A stretch of DNA of 16,423 bases from an uncultured Clostridia bacterium (GCA_934133175.1 CAKPAX010000029.1:1-16423); one strand, 5' to 3'. Shown: positions 7,366 through 16,024, counted from the first letter of the stretch. Numbers and translations: made by a program. Notes: generated by a model from the letters alone, not told the origin.

Positions 7366-7390
7366 AAAAGTTGGAAGGAGAAGCTTTTAA

Positions 7391-9499
7391 ATGGCAGATA
7401 AATTAATAATAGTAGAATCACCAGCAAAAGCTAATACAATAAAAAAGTTTTTAGGGGGAAATACTAAAGTTGTTGCATCAATGGGACATATAAGGGATTT
7501 ACCAAAATCTAAATTAGGTGTTAATGTTGATAATGACTTTGAACCAGAATATATAAATATACGAGGAAAAGGTGATTTAATAAAATCATTAAAAAAAGAT
7601 GCAAAAAATGCAAAAAAAATATATTTGGCAACTGACCCTGACCGTGAAGGAGAAGCTATTGCATGGCATTTAGCATATATATTAAATGAAGATAAGGCAA
7701 AAATACAAAGAGTTACATTTAATGAAATAACAAAATCAGCAGTTCAAAAGGCAATAAAAGAACCTAGAAAAATAGATTTAAATACAGTTGATGCCCAACA
7801 AGCTAGAAGAGTTTTAGATAGAATTGTTGGGTATAAAATGAGTCCAGTTTTATGGAAAAAAGTTAAAAGAGGATTATCAGCAGGAAGAGTTCAATCAGTT
7901 GCTGTTAAATTAATTGTAGATAGAGAAGAAGAAATAGAAAAATTTATTCCTGAAGAATATTGGAACATCTTTGTTAATTTACTAGAAGCGAAATCTAAAA
8001 AAGTATTTGAAGCTAAGTTTTATGGAAAAAACGGTAAAAAACAAGAAATCCATTCAAAGGAACAAGTAGATGAAATATTAAAAGTTATAGAACAAGCTAA
8101 ATATATTGTAGATGAAGTGAAAAAAAGTGAAAAGAAAAGAACACCAGCCCCACCATTTACGACAAGCACAATGCAACAAGAAGCATCTAGAAAATTAGGA
8201 TTTACTTTAAAGAAAACTATGTCAGTAGCTCAAGGATTATATGAAGGTGTTAAATTATCCGATAGAGGTTATGTAGGTTTAATTACATATATGAGAACAG
8301 ACTCAACTAGAATTTCTGAAGATGCAAGAACAGCTGCTAAGGCATATGTATTAAAAACATATGGAGAAGAATATTACGAAAATAGGTATTATAAAACAAG
8401 CAAAGATGCACAAGATGCCCATGAAGCAATAAGACCAACTTATATAGATATTAATCCAGAAGATATTAAAGAAGAACTTACAAAAGATCAATATAAATTA
8501 TATAAATTAATATATAATAGATTTATTGCAAGTCAAATGTCAGCTGCAATCTATGACACAGTATCAGCAAATATATCTGCTAATGAGTATAACTTTAAAG
8601 CAAGTGGTCAAAATTTAAGATTTAAAGGATTTATGACATTATATGTAGAAGGAACAGATACAGACGAAAAACAAGAAGAAAGAACATTACCAGAACTAGA
8701 AAAAGGTCAAGAAGTTAAAAAGAAAGAAATAAACCCAAAACAAAGCTTTACAGAGCCACCTGCAAGATATACAGAAGCAACATTAGTAAAAGCATTAGAA
8801 GAAAAAGGGATAGGAAGACCAAGTACTTATTCACCAACTATAACAACTATTTTGGATAGAAGATATATAGAAAAAGACAAAAAACAATTGGTACCAACAG
8901 AACTTGGTAAAATTGTAAATAAATTATTAACAGAAAACTTTAAAGATATAGTAAATGTAGAATTTACTGCTAAAATAGAAGATGAGTTTGATGAAATTGC
9001 AGAAGGAAAAGAAGAATGGAAAGATATGATAAGGGAATTTTATGGACCATTTAAAGCTAATGTTGATAAAGTAGAAAAAGAATTGGAACACGTAAAATTA
9101 GAAGATGAGGTTTCAGATGTTGTATGTGATAAATGCGGAAGAATGATGGTTTATAAATATGGTAGATATGGTAAATTTTTAGCATGCCCAGGATATCCAG
9201 AATGTAAGAATGCAAAACCAATAATAGAAACAATTGATGTACCATGTCCAAAATGTGGAGCAAAAGTACAAGTTAGAAAAACGAAGAGAAAAAGAAATTA
9301 TTATATTTGTGAAAATAACCCTGAATCTTGTGATTATATTTCTTGGAATAAACCAAAACCTGGAGAAAAATGGGATCCTAATGAGGAAAAGCCAGAAGAG
9401 AATAAAAGTAAAAATACAAATGTAAAAACTAAAACAAAAGCCAAAAAAACAAAGAGTACAAGTACTAAAAAGAAATCAACAAAAAAATCTTCAAAGTAA
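7391..9499 (+). CDS. topA: DNA topoisomerase I (type IA)
   Basis: This 702-residue enzyme relaxes negative supercoils by single-strand passage. The TOPRIM domain carries Glu9 (IIVESPAKA) and the metal-binding Asp82-x-Asp84-x-Glu86 (DPDREGE). The nucleophile is Tyr300 in GLITYMRTDS. Further conserved stretches are VDAQQARRVLDRIVGY, LSAGRVQSVAV and ALEEKGIGRPSTY. Two C-terminal zinc ribbons are visible: the first has Cys579-x2-Cys582 and a CPGYPEC pair, and the second starts CPKCG and ends CENNPESC. After them comes a Lys/Thr/Ser-rich basic tail (about 660-702), probably DNA-binding. Length is usual for Firmicutes. The ATG at 7391 follows GGAAGGAG by ten bases. Nothing in it is broken, and its arginines include CGA (7562) and CGT (7643) but no CGG. 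Confidence 0.98.
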   Translation: MADKLIIVESPAKANTIKKFLGGNTKVVASMGHIRDLPKSKLGVNVDNDFEPEYINIRGKGDLIKSLKKDAKNAKKIYLATDPDREGEAIAWHLAYILNEDKAKIQRVTFNEITKSAVQKAIKEPRKIDLNTVDAQQARRVLDRIVGYKMSPVLWKKVKRGLSAGRVQSVAVKLIVDREEEIEKFIPEEYWNIFVNLLEAKSKKVFEAKFYGKNGKKQEIHSKEQVDEILKVIEQAKYIVDEVKKSEKKRTPAPPFTTSTMQQEASRKLGFTLKKTMSVAQGLYEGVKLSDRGYVGLITYMRTDSTRISEDARTAAKAYVLKTYGEEYYENRYYKTSKDAQDAHEAIRPTYIDINPEDIKEELTKDQYKLYKLIYNRFIASQMSAAIYDTVSANISANEYNFKASGQNLRFKGFMTLYVEGTDTDEKQEERTLPELEKGQEVKKKEINPKQSFTEPPARYTEATLVKALEEKGIGRPSTYSPTITTILDRRYIEKDKKQLVPTELGKIVNKLLTENFKDIVNVEFTAKIEDEFDEIAEGKEEWKDMIREFYGPFKANVDKVEKELEHVKLEDEVSDVVCDKCGRMMVYKYGRYGKFLACPGYPECKNAKPIIETIDVPCPKCGAKVQVRKTKRKRNYYICENNPESCDYISWNKPKPGEKWDPNEEKPEENKSKNTNVKTKTKAKKTKSTSTKKKSTKKSSK

Positions 9500-9508
9500 A
9501 TTAAATAG

Positions 9509-9566
9509 AAAGATATTATAAATTTAGTAAAAATATGCTATTTACGATTTATAATATCTTTTTTTA
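9509..9566 (+). terminator. Strong rho-independent terminator after topA
   Basis: AAAGATATTATAAAT (9509-9523) pairs perfectly with ATTTATAATATCTTT (9547-9561) and runs into a T tract ending at 9565. The intervening bases contain a smaller GTAAA/TTTAC hairpin, so the structure is compound. It separates topA from the SNF2 gene. Confidence 0.88.
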
Positions 9567-9569
9567 TTG

Positions 9570-9588
9570 TTATGCATCTATTGCATAA
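9570..9588 (+). promoter_or_regulatory. Candidate operator overlapping the -35 box of the SNF2-trmFO promoter
   Basis: TTATGCA (9570-9576) and TGCATAA (9582-9588) form a perfect 7-base inverted repeat with a 5-base spacer. It covers the -35 hexamer TTGCAT (9581-9586). This placement is what a dimeric repressor site would look like. No regulator is encoded nearby, so the regulator is unknown. Confidence 0.4.
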
Positions 9589-9609
9589 TGATAAAAAAAG
9601 ATGTATAAT
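9581..9609 (+). promoter_or_regulatory. Promoter of the SNF2-trmFO operon
   Basis: TTGCAT (9581-9586) and a consensus TATAAT (9604-9609) are separated by 17 bases. The SNF2 start codon is 37 bases downstream of the -10 box with AAGGAGA (9634-9640) in between. Confidence 0.7.
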
Positions 9610-9645
9610 ATTTAACCAGGAAATTTAGCTATCAAGGAGAAAAAA

Positions 9646-12600
9646 ATGATAGAAAATGAAAAAAATAGTAATAAAGACAATATAAAAGAACAAGAAGAAA
9701 AATTTAAAAATAGTATAAAAAAGATGAATGATTTTAAATATAGAAGTTTTAAACAAATAGTAAATTCTTTTTATAATGACGAAATAAATTGTTTAGGAGA
9801 AGAACAAGACACAGATTTAACAAAATATAAAGGCGAAATTAATATAGAACCAGAAATAATTTATGATAAATTACAAAATGATATTAAAGTACAATTTAAA
9901 ATTGGTAAACAAAAGATGTATAGAATTAAGGATCTATCCCTTTTTTGTGATAATATGACTAAAAGAATAATGTTTAAATACGGAAATAAATTAGAATTTA
10001 AACATGTACCACAAGCTTTTAATGAACAAAGTCAAGAATTATTAGACTTTATTTTAAAATACGCAGAAATAATTAAATATGTAAATTCAAGTGCTAATGC
10101 AAATTATAGATATTATGGGAAAGCTTTAAATGAAAGTAGTATTATCTTAAATGGTGCTGGATTAGATGAAATATTTGAGATATTAAAAAACAAAAATGTT
10201 TTTTTTGAAAAAGACTTTAATAAGATTGTAGTAGAATTTATACCAAGTAATCCAAAAATTGAATTTTACTTAGAGAAAAAAGATTCAAATGAATATATGA
10301 TAGTGCCAAGTATAGATATTTATAAAGTAAATATTTTAAAGGGAAAGGATTACACATATATATTACAAGAAAATAAATTATATAGATGTGATGATAACTA
10401 TACTAAAACAACAATAAAATTATTAGAAATATTTAGACAAAACTATTTTAAAGAAGTTGTTTTAGGAGAGCAACAATTAAAAGAACTATTTTCAATAGTT
10501 GTACCAAAAGTTAAAAATAGCATAAAATTAAAAGAAATTGAAGAATCAGAAATAGAAAAGTATAAACCTAAAGAATTAATTGTAAAATTATTTTTTGACT
10601 TTGATAAAAATAATTATTTAATAGCAGATGTCAAGTTTTGTTATGAAGATGAAGAATTTAACCCATTAGAACAAAATATAAAAATAAAAGCGACAAGAAA
10701 TATAGTAGAAGAAACAAAAGCTTTAAATATTATTAGAAGATCAGGATTTATGTATAATCCTAATAATCTAAAATTTATTTTGCCGAATGAAGAAAAAATA
10801 TATGAATTCTTAACCAATGACATTAATTATTATTTAAAGAAGTATGATGTTTTAGTAACAGATAATTTTAAGAAGAAACAAATAAAACAACCTAAAATAG
10901 GATCGATAGGATTAAAAGTAGAAAATAATCTGTTATCAATAGATTTAAATGACATAAATATTAATTTGGATGAATTAAAAGACATAATGCAAAGTTATGA
11001 TCTTAAAAAAAAATATCATAGATTAAAAAACGGGGAATTTTTAAGTTTAGAAGAAAATAAAGATGTTGAATTTTTAGATAAGCTTGTAAAAGGAACAAAT
11101 ATAGATTATAAAGATTTAAAACAAGGAACTGTTAATTTACCAGTATATAGAACATTATATTTAGATAAAATTTTAAAAGATATAAATAATACACAAGTAA
11201 TAAAAAATACAGAATACAAAAAAATGGCACAAGGATTAGATAAAGATAAAATAGAAGAAGAAGTACAAATACCTAAAGAATTTGAAAATGTATTAAGATA
11301 TTATCAAAAAGCAGGATTTAAATGGTTGAAAGTATTGGATAAATATGGGTTTGGCGGAATATTAGCCGATGATATGGGACTTGGTAAAACAATACAACTT
11401 TTATCTGTTGTAACAGCATATATTAATTCGGTTTCGCTAAATGAAAGGAAGACTTCTTTTGTTGTGTCTCCTAGCTCTTTAACATTAAATTGGCAAAGTG
11501 AAGCAAATAAATTTGCAAAAAATTTAAAAACTTTAGTAATCCAAGGAAATGCACAGGAAAGAAAAGAAAAAATACAGAATTTAGATAATTATGATTTGGT
11601 TATAACATCATATGATTTGTTAAAACGAGATATAGAATTATATATAAAGAAAAATTATTGTTTTAAATATATTATAGCAGATGAAGCACAGTATTTAAAA
11701 AATAGTAATACGCAAAATGCAAAATCAATAAAAGAAATAAAAGCAGATACAAGATATGCACTGACGGGAACTCCTATAGAAAACTCATTAGCAGAATTAT
11801 GGTCAATATTTGATTTTATTATGCCTGGTTATTTATTTAGTTATAAAATATTTAAAAACTTATATGAGGTTCCAATAGTAAAAGATACAGATTTAAGTGC
11901 AATGAGAAAATTAAAAACACTTATAGAACCATTTGTTTTAAGAAGAACTAAGAAAGAAGTTTTAACAGAACTTCCGGATAAAACTGTGACAATATTAAAA
12001 AATGAAATGAAAGATGAACAAGAAAAAATATATCTATCATATTTGGCAGATGCAAAAGAAGAAGTTGCAAATGAAATAAATATAAATGGATATGAAAGAA
12101 GTCAAATTAAAATATTAGCGGCTCTTACAAGATTAAGACAAATATGCTGTCATCCAGGTTTGTTTATAGATGGATACACAGAAGGTAGTAGTAAATTAGA
12201 ACAATGCATAGAAATATTAAAAGATGGTGTTGCTTCAGGACATAAAATATTATTGTTTTCTGGATATACATCAATGTTTGAATTTATAGAAGAAGAATTA
12301 AATAAAAACAACATAAAATATTTTAAATTAACAGGAGCAACAAAAGTTGAAGAAAGAATAGACTTAGTTAATAAATTTAACGAAGACAAAGATATTAAAG
12401 TATTTTTAATTTCACTTAAAGCAGGCCGGAACAGGACTTAATTTAACAGGAGCAGACATGGTAATTCACTATGATCCATGGTGGAACTCATCTGCAGAGA
12501 ATCAGGCAACAGATAGAGCATATAGAATAGGACAAAAAAATAATGTGCAAGTCTATAAATTAATTACAGAAAACTCTATTGAAGAAAAAATATATGAATT

Positions 12601-12700
12601 ACAGCAAAAAAAATCAGAATTAATAGAAAATATGTTAGATACAGAAACAACGTTTATAAATAAATTATCAAAAGAAGATATTATAAATTTATTTAATTAA
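9646..12700 (+). CDS. SNF2-family DEAD/DEAH-box helicase with SNF2-associated region, read through one +1 frameshift
   Basis: With one +1 shift after Gly927 this encodes a 1,017-residue Swi2/Snf2 ATPase. Such proteins translocate on DNA and remodel DNA-protein complexes; bacterial members are poorly characterised. The long N-terminal region (about 1-540) fits the SNF2-helicase-associated region of Firmicutes homologues, but the Cys/His SWIM finger often present at their N-terminus is not visible. The ATPase core has motif I ADDMGLGKT (Lys581), motif II DEAQ (679-682), motif III LTGTPIENS, FVLRRTKKEV, motif V SLKAGGTGLNLTGAD (the shift is inside it) and motif VI QATDRAYRIGQ (953-963). Without the shift the protein would end at 12441 and lose motifs V/VI. 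No other lesion is seen. The ATG at 9646 is five bases after AAGGAGA. trmFO follows after 12 bases. It is normally full-length in relatives, so I call one gene rather than two. Confidence 0.9.
12424..12430 (+). other. +1 frameshift site 3 (GGC-CGG-A) inside SNF2 motif V
   Basis: The incoming frame reads AAA GCA GGC CGG AAC AGG ACT TAA and stops at 12441. Removing one C (12426 or 12427) gives GCA GGC GGA ACA GGA CTT AAT, restoring the motif V residues KAGGTGLNL. An intact GGC-GGA pair elsewhere in the same gene (11353-11358) shows the normal form. As at the comM sites, the zero-frame codon is CGG and the shifted codon is GGA. Confidence 0.9.
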
Positions 12701-12712
12701 GAAAGGTAAGAA

Positions 12713-14074
12713 ATGAACGAATATATTACAGTAATAGGTGGAGGTTTAGCAGGTTGTGAAGCTGCATATCAAATTGCTAAAAGAGGAATAAAAGTAAAAT
12801 TATATGAAATGAAACCTACTAAGTTTTCTGAAGCACATAGCAATAAAAATTTAGCAGAAATTGTTTGTAGCAATTCTTTTAAATCAAATCTTTTAACAAA
12901 TGCATGTGGGGTTTTAAAAGAAGAGTTAAGAATTTTAGAATCCTTATTAATAAAAATAGCTGATGAGACTAAAGTGCCTGCTGGGCAAGCGTTAGCAGTG
13001 GATAGGGAAAAATTTGCAGAAGAAGTTACTAAAAAAATCAAAGAGAATCCTTTAATAGAAGTTATAAATGAGGAAGTTACAGATATAGAAGATATGACTA
13101 AAAATGGTATCGTTATAATAGCAACAGGTCCTTTAACTTCAGAAGGTTTATCAAAAAGCATATCTAAATTAATTGGGGAAAACAAATTATATTTTTATGA
13201 TGCAGCAGCACCTATAATTAGTAAAGATTCAATTGATTTTAGTATTGCATTTTATGGAAATAGATATGATCAAGAAAAAAAGAAAGACGAAACAGAAGAA
13301 GAGTGGAGAAAAAAACAAGAAATTCAGGAAAAAAGTTATATAAATCTTCCTATGAATAAAGAACAATATGAGAAACTTTGGCAAGAATTAACTAATGCAG
13401 AAATAGTTACGTTGCATGAATTTGAAAAAAGAGAAATATTTGAAGGATGTATGCCAATAGAAGTTATGGCTAAAAGAGGAATAGATACTTTACGATTTGG
13501 ACCATTAAAACCTGTTGGTTTTGATGACCCCAGAACAATGAAAAGACCATATGCTGTTGTTCAGCTAAGGCAAGATAATTCAGAGGGAAACTTGTATAAT
13601 ATAGTTGGATTTCAAACAAATTTAAAATTTGGAGAACAAAAAAGAGTATTTAGTATTATACCAGGATTAGAAAATGCGGAATTTGTTAAATATGGTGTAA
13701 TGCATAGAAATACTTACATTAATTCTACTAATTTGTTAGATAATACATATAGATTAAAAACATCAAATAATGTTTATTTTGCTGGGCAAATAACAGGAGT
13801 AGAAGGATATGTAGAATCAATATCTTCTGGAATGGTTGCAGCATTAAATGCAGTAGAGCAGTATAACAGAACAGGTAAAAAAATGGAATTTTCAAATTAT
13901 ACTGTAATTGGAGCATTAGCTAAATATATAAGCACACCAAATGAAAAGTTCCAACCTATGAATGCTAATTTTGGGATATTACCTGAATTAGATGAAAAAA
14001 TTAAAGACAAAAAATTAAGATATCAAACATTAGGAAATAGAGCAATAATAAATATAAAGAACAGCAAAGAGTGA
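12713..14074 (+). CDS. trmFO: tRNA (uracil-54-C5)-methyltransferase, folate- and FAD-dependent
   Basis: This 453-residue protein has the FAD-binding GGGLAGCEAA (residues 9-18), EIVCSNSFKSN with Cys52, PAGQALAVDREKF, EGCMPIEVMAKRG with Cys246, and GLENAEFVKYGVMHRNTYIN. The C-terminus has FAGQITGVEGYVES. These are the TrmFO hallmarks; the enzyme makes ribothymidine-54 in tRNA using methylene-tetrahydrofolate. The cysteine in EGCMPIE matches the catalytic or flavin-linked position in known enzymes, with its number raised by a charged insertion near residues 184-206. The ATG at 12713 follows GAAAGG by six bases and the SNF2 stop by 12, so the pair is an operon. The TGA stop lies in the loop of a terminator hairpin. 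topA and trmFO are often adjacent in Firmicutes; here SNF2 separates them. Confidence 0.97.
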   Translation: MNEYITVIGGGLAGCEAAYQIAKRGIKVKLYEMKPTKFSEAHSNKNLAEIVCSNSFKSNLLTNACGVLKEELRILESLLIKIADETKVPAGQALAVDREKFAEEVTKKIKENPLIEVINEEVTDIEDMTKNGIVIIATGPLTSEGLSKSISKLIGENKLYFYDAAAPIISKDSIDFSIAFYGNRYDQEKKKDETEEEWRKKQEIQEKSYINLPMNKEQYEKLWQELTNAEIVTLHEFEKREIFEGCMPIEVMAKRGIDTLRFGPLKPVGFDDPRTMKRPYAVVQLRQDNSEGNLYNIVGFQTNLKFGEQKRVFSIIPGLENAEFVKYGVMHRNTYINSTNLLDNTYRLKTSNNVYFAGQITGVEGYVESISSGMVAALNAVEQYNRTGKKMEFSNYTVIGALAKYISTPNEKFQPMNANFGILPELDEKIKDKKLRYQTLGNRAIINIKNSKE

Positions 14075-14093
14075 AATGCTGTTCTTTATATTT
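14050..14093 (+). terminator. Terminator hairpin overlapping the trmFO stop codon
   Basis: Bases 14050-14066 pair perfectly over 17 positions with 14077-14093, the G/C-containing part being AAAGAACAGCA / TGCTGTTCTTT. The 10-base loop contains the TGA stop (14072-14074), so the 5' arm encodes the last residues of TrmFO. The 3' arm ends in TTTATATTTATT, an imperfect U tract. Confidence 0.78.
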
Positions 14094-14145
14094 ATTACAA
14101 AAATGTTACGAAAATATTAAAATATGATTAACTTTTGTAAAATTA

Positions 14146-14174
14146 TTGAAATTTCTGCGAATCTTTAGTAAAAT
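14146..14174 (+). promoter_or_regulatory. Promoter of the coiled-coil repeat gene
   Basis: TTGAAA (14146-14151) and TAAAAT (14169-14174) are separated by 17 bases. Just downstream, AATAATA-G-TATTATT (14176-14190) is a perfect 7-base palindrome across the expected start point. It could be an operator or an A/T chance event. Confidence 0.6.
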
Positions 14175-14221
14175 AAATAATAGTATTATTGATCGGACTA
14201 CATTTTCAAGGAGGAAAAAAT

Positions 14222-15994
14222 ATGGAAGAAAATTTAATAAGTATACTACAGGAAGAAATTAATGATAATATAAATAATTTCCAAGAGATATTAAAAAAAG
14301 AAGAAATGGAAACTGGTATTAGTAAAAGTTATGAAAGTTTATTAAAAGATAGAGAACAAGCAAGAAGAGAAATTGAAAATAATGGAGCTGGAAAAGAAGA
14401 AGCAGAGATTGATTTACAAAAGATAGAAAATGAAATTAAACAATTAGAAGCTAAAAAAGAACAAATAAGAACAGAACTAAACCAAAAATTAATAAATAAA
14501 AAAAGTGATATGACAAAAGCAAAAAATTTAATTGAACAAAAAAGAAAATGCCAAAAAATAGTAGAAACACAAGAACAAGCACTAGATAGTTTAAAAAGAC
14601 GCAAAGAAGAAGCTGTCAAAGAAATTGAAAACAATGGAGCTGGAAAGAATGAAGCTGAGTTAGACTTAATAAAAATAGATAGCGAAATGGCTGAAAAGCA
14701 AAAGCTAATAGATGACAATAAGAATACGATAAAATCTATAGAAAATAAAATAGATAGATTCGTTTCAAAATATAATATTGCAGGCATAGTTGCACAAAGA
14801 GAGGAAAAAGCTAGACAAGAACAAGAAAAAATAGAAAAAGAATTTAAGAAGTCTAAAAATGAAATATTAGATTCTTATATTGATGAGTTAGATGATTTTT
14901 TAGTTAAAAAAAATATAAACGAAACATCTGAAAATGAACAGGAAGATGATGTGCAACCCAAACCTAAACATAAAGAAAATAAACAAGAAGATGATGTACA
15001 ACCAGAACCTAAACATGAAGAAAATGAACAAGAAGATGATGTACAACCAGAACCTGAACATGAAGAAAATAAACAAGAAGATGATGCACAACCAGAACCT
15101 GAACATGAAGAAAACGAACAGGAAGATGACGGACAACCAAAGCCTGAACACGGAGAAGAAGAGCAAGAAGATGGCTGGCAACCAGAACCTGAACATGAAG
15201 AAAATAAACCTAAATACAAAATTGAAATTGGAAGAACAGCAAAAATTACAATTGGTGATAAAATTTATGAAGTGTCAGCAGAAGAAATGGCTAAAAAAGT
15301 TATGAATCAAAATGTATATGATAGAATAGAAGCTATAATATTCAATACAAATATGGAAAGAGAAGATCAAATAAAACTTATTGATCTGTATCGTAACAAA
15401 TGTATTGTTGAACAATATAAAAATAAAAAAATTAAATGGCATGAAATAAAAGATAAAAATTTAAATCCTAGAAAATTTGTGGTTGATTTCTTTGATCCCA
15501 AAAAAGGACCTTTTAAAGATTATGATCCTACTATGATTGTTGATCCTGAAATTATGGAAGATGTGGATGAACTTGAAATAGAATGTAATGCAGATGAACT
15601 ATCAAAAGTTAATGTTTTTAAAAGAATATTTAAAAAAGAAATGAACCGAAGCCAAAAAGCAGATTTGTTAGTGGCAGCAAAAAATCTTGCAAACCAAGGA
15701 ATTGTAAAAATAAAAGGTGAATACAAAATGAATTTTGCAGAAAAAATGCTATCTAGATTTTCAAAAACACAAAGATTGCCAGAACCATCAGATGCTCAAG
15801 TTGAAGCTGCATACAAATATAACGAAAATAGAGATAAAGAAAACTTTAGGGATAGTATAAAGAATTTTAAAAGTGAAATGAGCAAAGAAGGATATAAAGA
15901 GATGAAAAGTCTAGCTAAGTCAGAAGAAAAGAAAAATAAAGAGTCAAATGATGAAAGGGATTCTGAAGAAGATGAAGAATATCTTGATATCTAA
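14222..15994 (+). CDS. Unrecognised coiled-coil protein with an acidic proline-containing tandem repeat
   Basis: I do not recognise a family. The 590-residue protein has no signal peptide or membrane helix, so it is probably cytoplasmic. Residues 1-235 are a highly charged predicted coiled coil containing an internal duplication 84 residues apart: the motif EIENNGAGK-x-EAE-x-DL-x-KI occurs near 51-71 and 135-155. Residues 239-328 are six tandem 15-residue units of the type EQEDDVQPEPEHEEN, probably disordered and acidic. Residues about 335-560 look globular (KITIGDKIYEVSAEEMAKKV, then FVVDFFDPKKGPFKDYDP, then KADLLVAAKNLANQGIV). The end is acidic (DSEEDEEYLDI). ATG 14222 follows AAGGAGG by seven bases; a TTG at 14189 in the same frame lies before that site and is rejected. 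Own promoter; no partner gene is evident. A structural or scaffold role is conceivable but unsupported. Confidence 0.75.
   Translation: MEENLISILQEEINDNINNFQEILKKEEMETGISKSYESLLKDREQARREIENNGAGKEEAEIDLQKIENEIKQLEAKKEQIRTELNQKLINKKSDMTKAKNLIEQKRKCQKIVETQEQALDSLKRRKEEAVKEIENNGAGKNEAELDLIKIDSEMAEKQKLIDDNKNTIKSIENKIDRFVSKYNIAGIVAQREEKARQEQEKIEKEFKKSKNEILDSYIDELDDFLVKKNINETSENEQEDDVQPKPKHKENKQEDDVQPEPKHEENEQEDDVQPEPEHEENKQEDDAQPEPEHEENEQEDDGQPKPEHGEEEQEDGWQPEPEHEENKPKYKIEIGRTAKITIGDKIYEVSAEEMAKKVMNQNVYDRIEAIIFNTNMEREDQIKLIDLYRNKCIVEQYKNKKIKWHEIKDKNLNPRKFVVDFFDPKKGPFKDYDPTMIVDPEIMEDVDELEIECNADELSKVNVFKRIFKKEMNRSQKADLLVAAKNLANQGIVKIKGEYKMNFAEKMLSRFSKTQRLPEPSDAQVEAAYKYNENRDKENFRDSIKNFKSEMSKEGYKEMKSLAKSEEKKNKESNDERDSEEDEEYLDI
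14936..15205 (+). repeat. Six tandem 45-base coding repeats
   Basis: Six in-frame units of 45 bases encode variants of EQEDDVQPEPEHEEN. Units 2-4 differ by only a few bases, while units 1, 5 and 6 have diverged (GQPKPEHGEEE and GWQPEPEHEEN variants). The near-identity of the central units at the DNA level implies recent slippage or recombination, so copy number may vary between strains. Confidence 0.92.
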
Positions 15995-16000
15995 AAAACT

Positions 16001-16024
16001 CAATAAAATTCAAGGAATTTATTG
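16001..16024 (+). repeat. Short inverted repeat upstream of rpsL, overlapping the -35 box
   Basis: CAATAAAATTC (16001-16011) pairs with GAATTTATTG (16015-16024) apart from one bulged A. It follows the upstream gene by a few bases and runs into the rpsL -35 hexamer. It could be a weak terminator for that gene, though no T tract follows, or an operator for rpsL. Confidence 0.35.

Noticed and set aside
12769..13185. Long antisense ORF opposite trmFO
   Set aside because: It lies entirely opposite a clearly conserved gene, with no recognisable product or translation signals.
14072..14101. TGA of trmFO read as tryptophan (genetic code 4)
   Set aside because: TrmFO reaches its normal C-terminus there, a terminator hairpin surrounds the codon, and tryptophan is encoded by TGG throughout.
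14936..15205. CRISPR-like repeat array
   Set aside because: The 45-base units are directly tandem without unique spacers and are in frame in a larger gene.
14875..15219. Antisense Cys/Ser-rich ORF (repeated SSCSGSGC type)
   Set aside because: It is the complement of the coding tandem repeat. It has no ribosome binding site, and the sense frame has a full gene with promoter.
14934..15305. Overlapping + frame ORF made of Lys/Met/Asn repeats
   Set aside because: It is a shadow of the same 45-base repeat in another frame.
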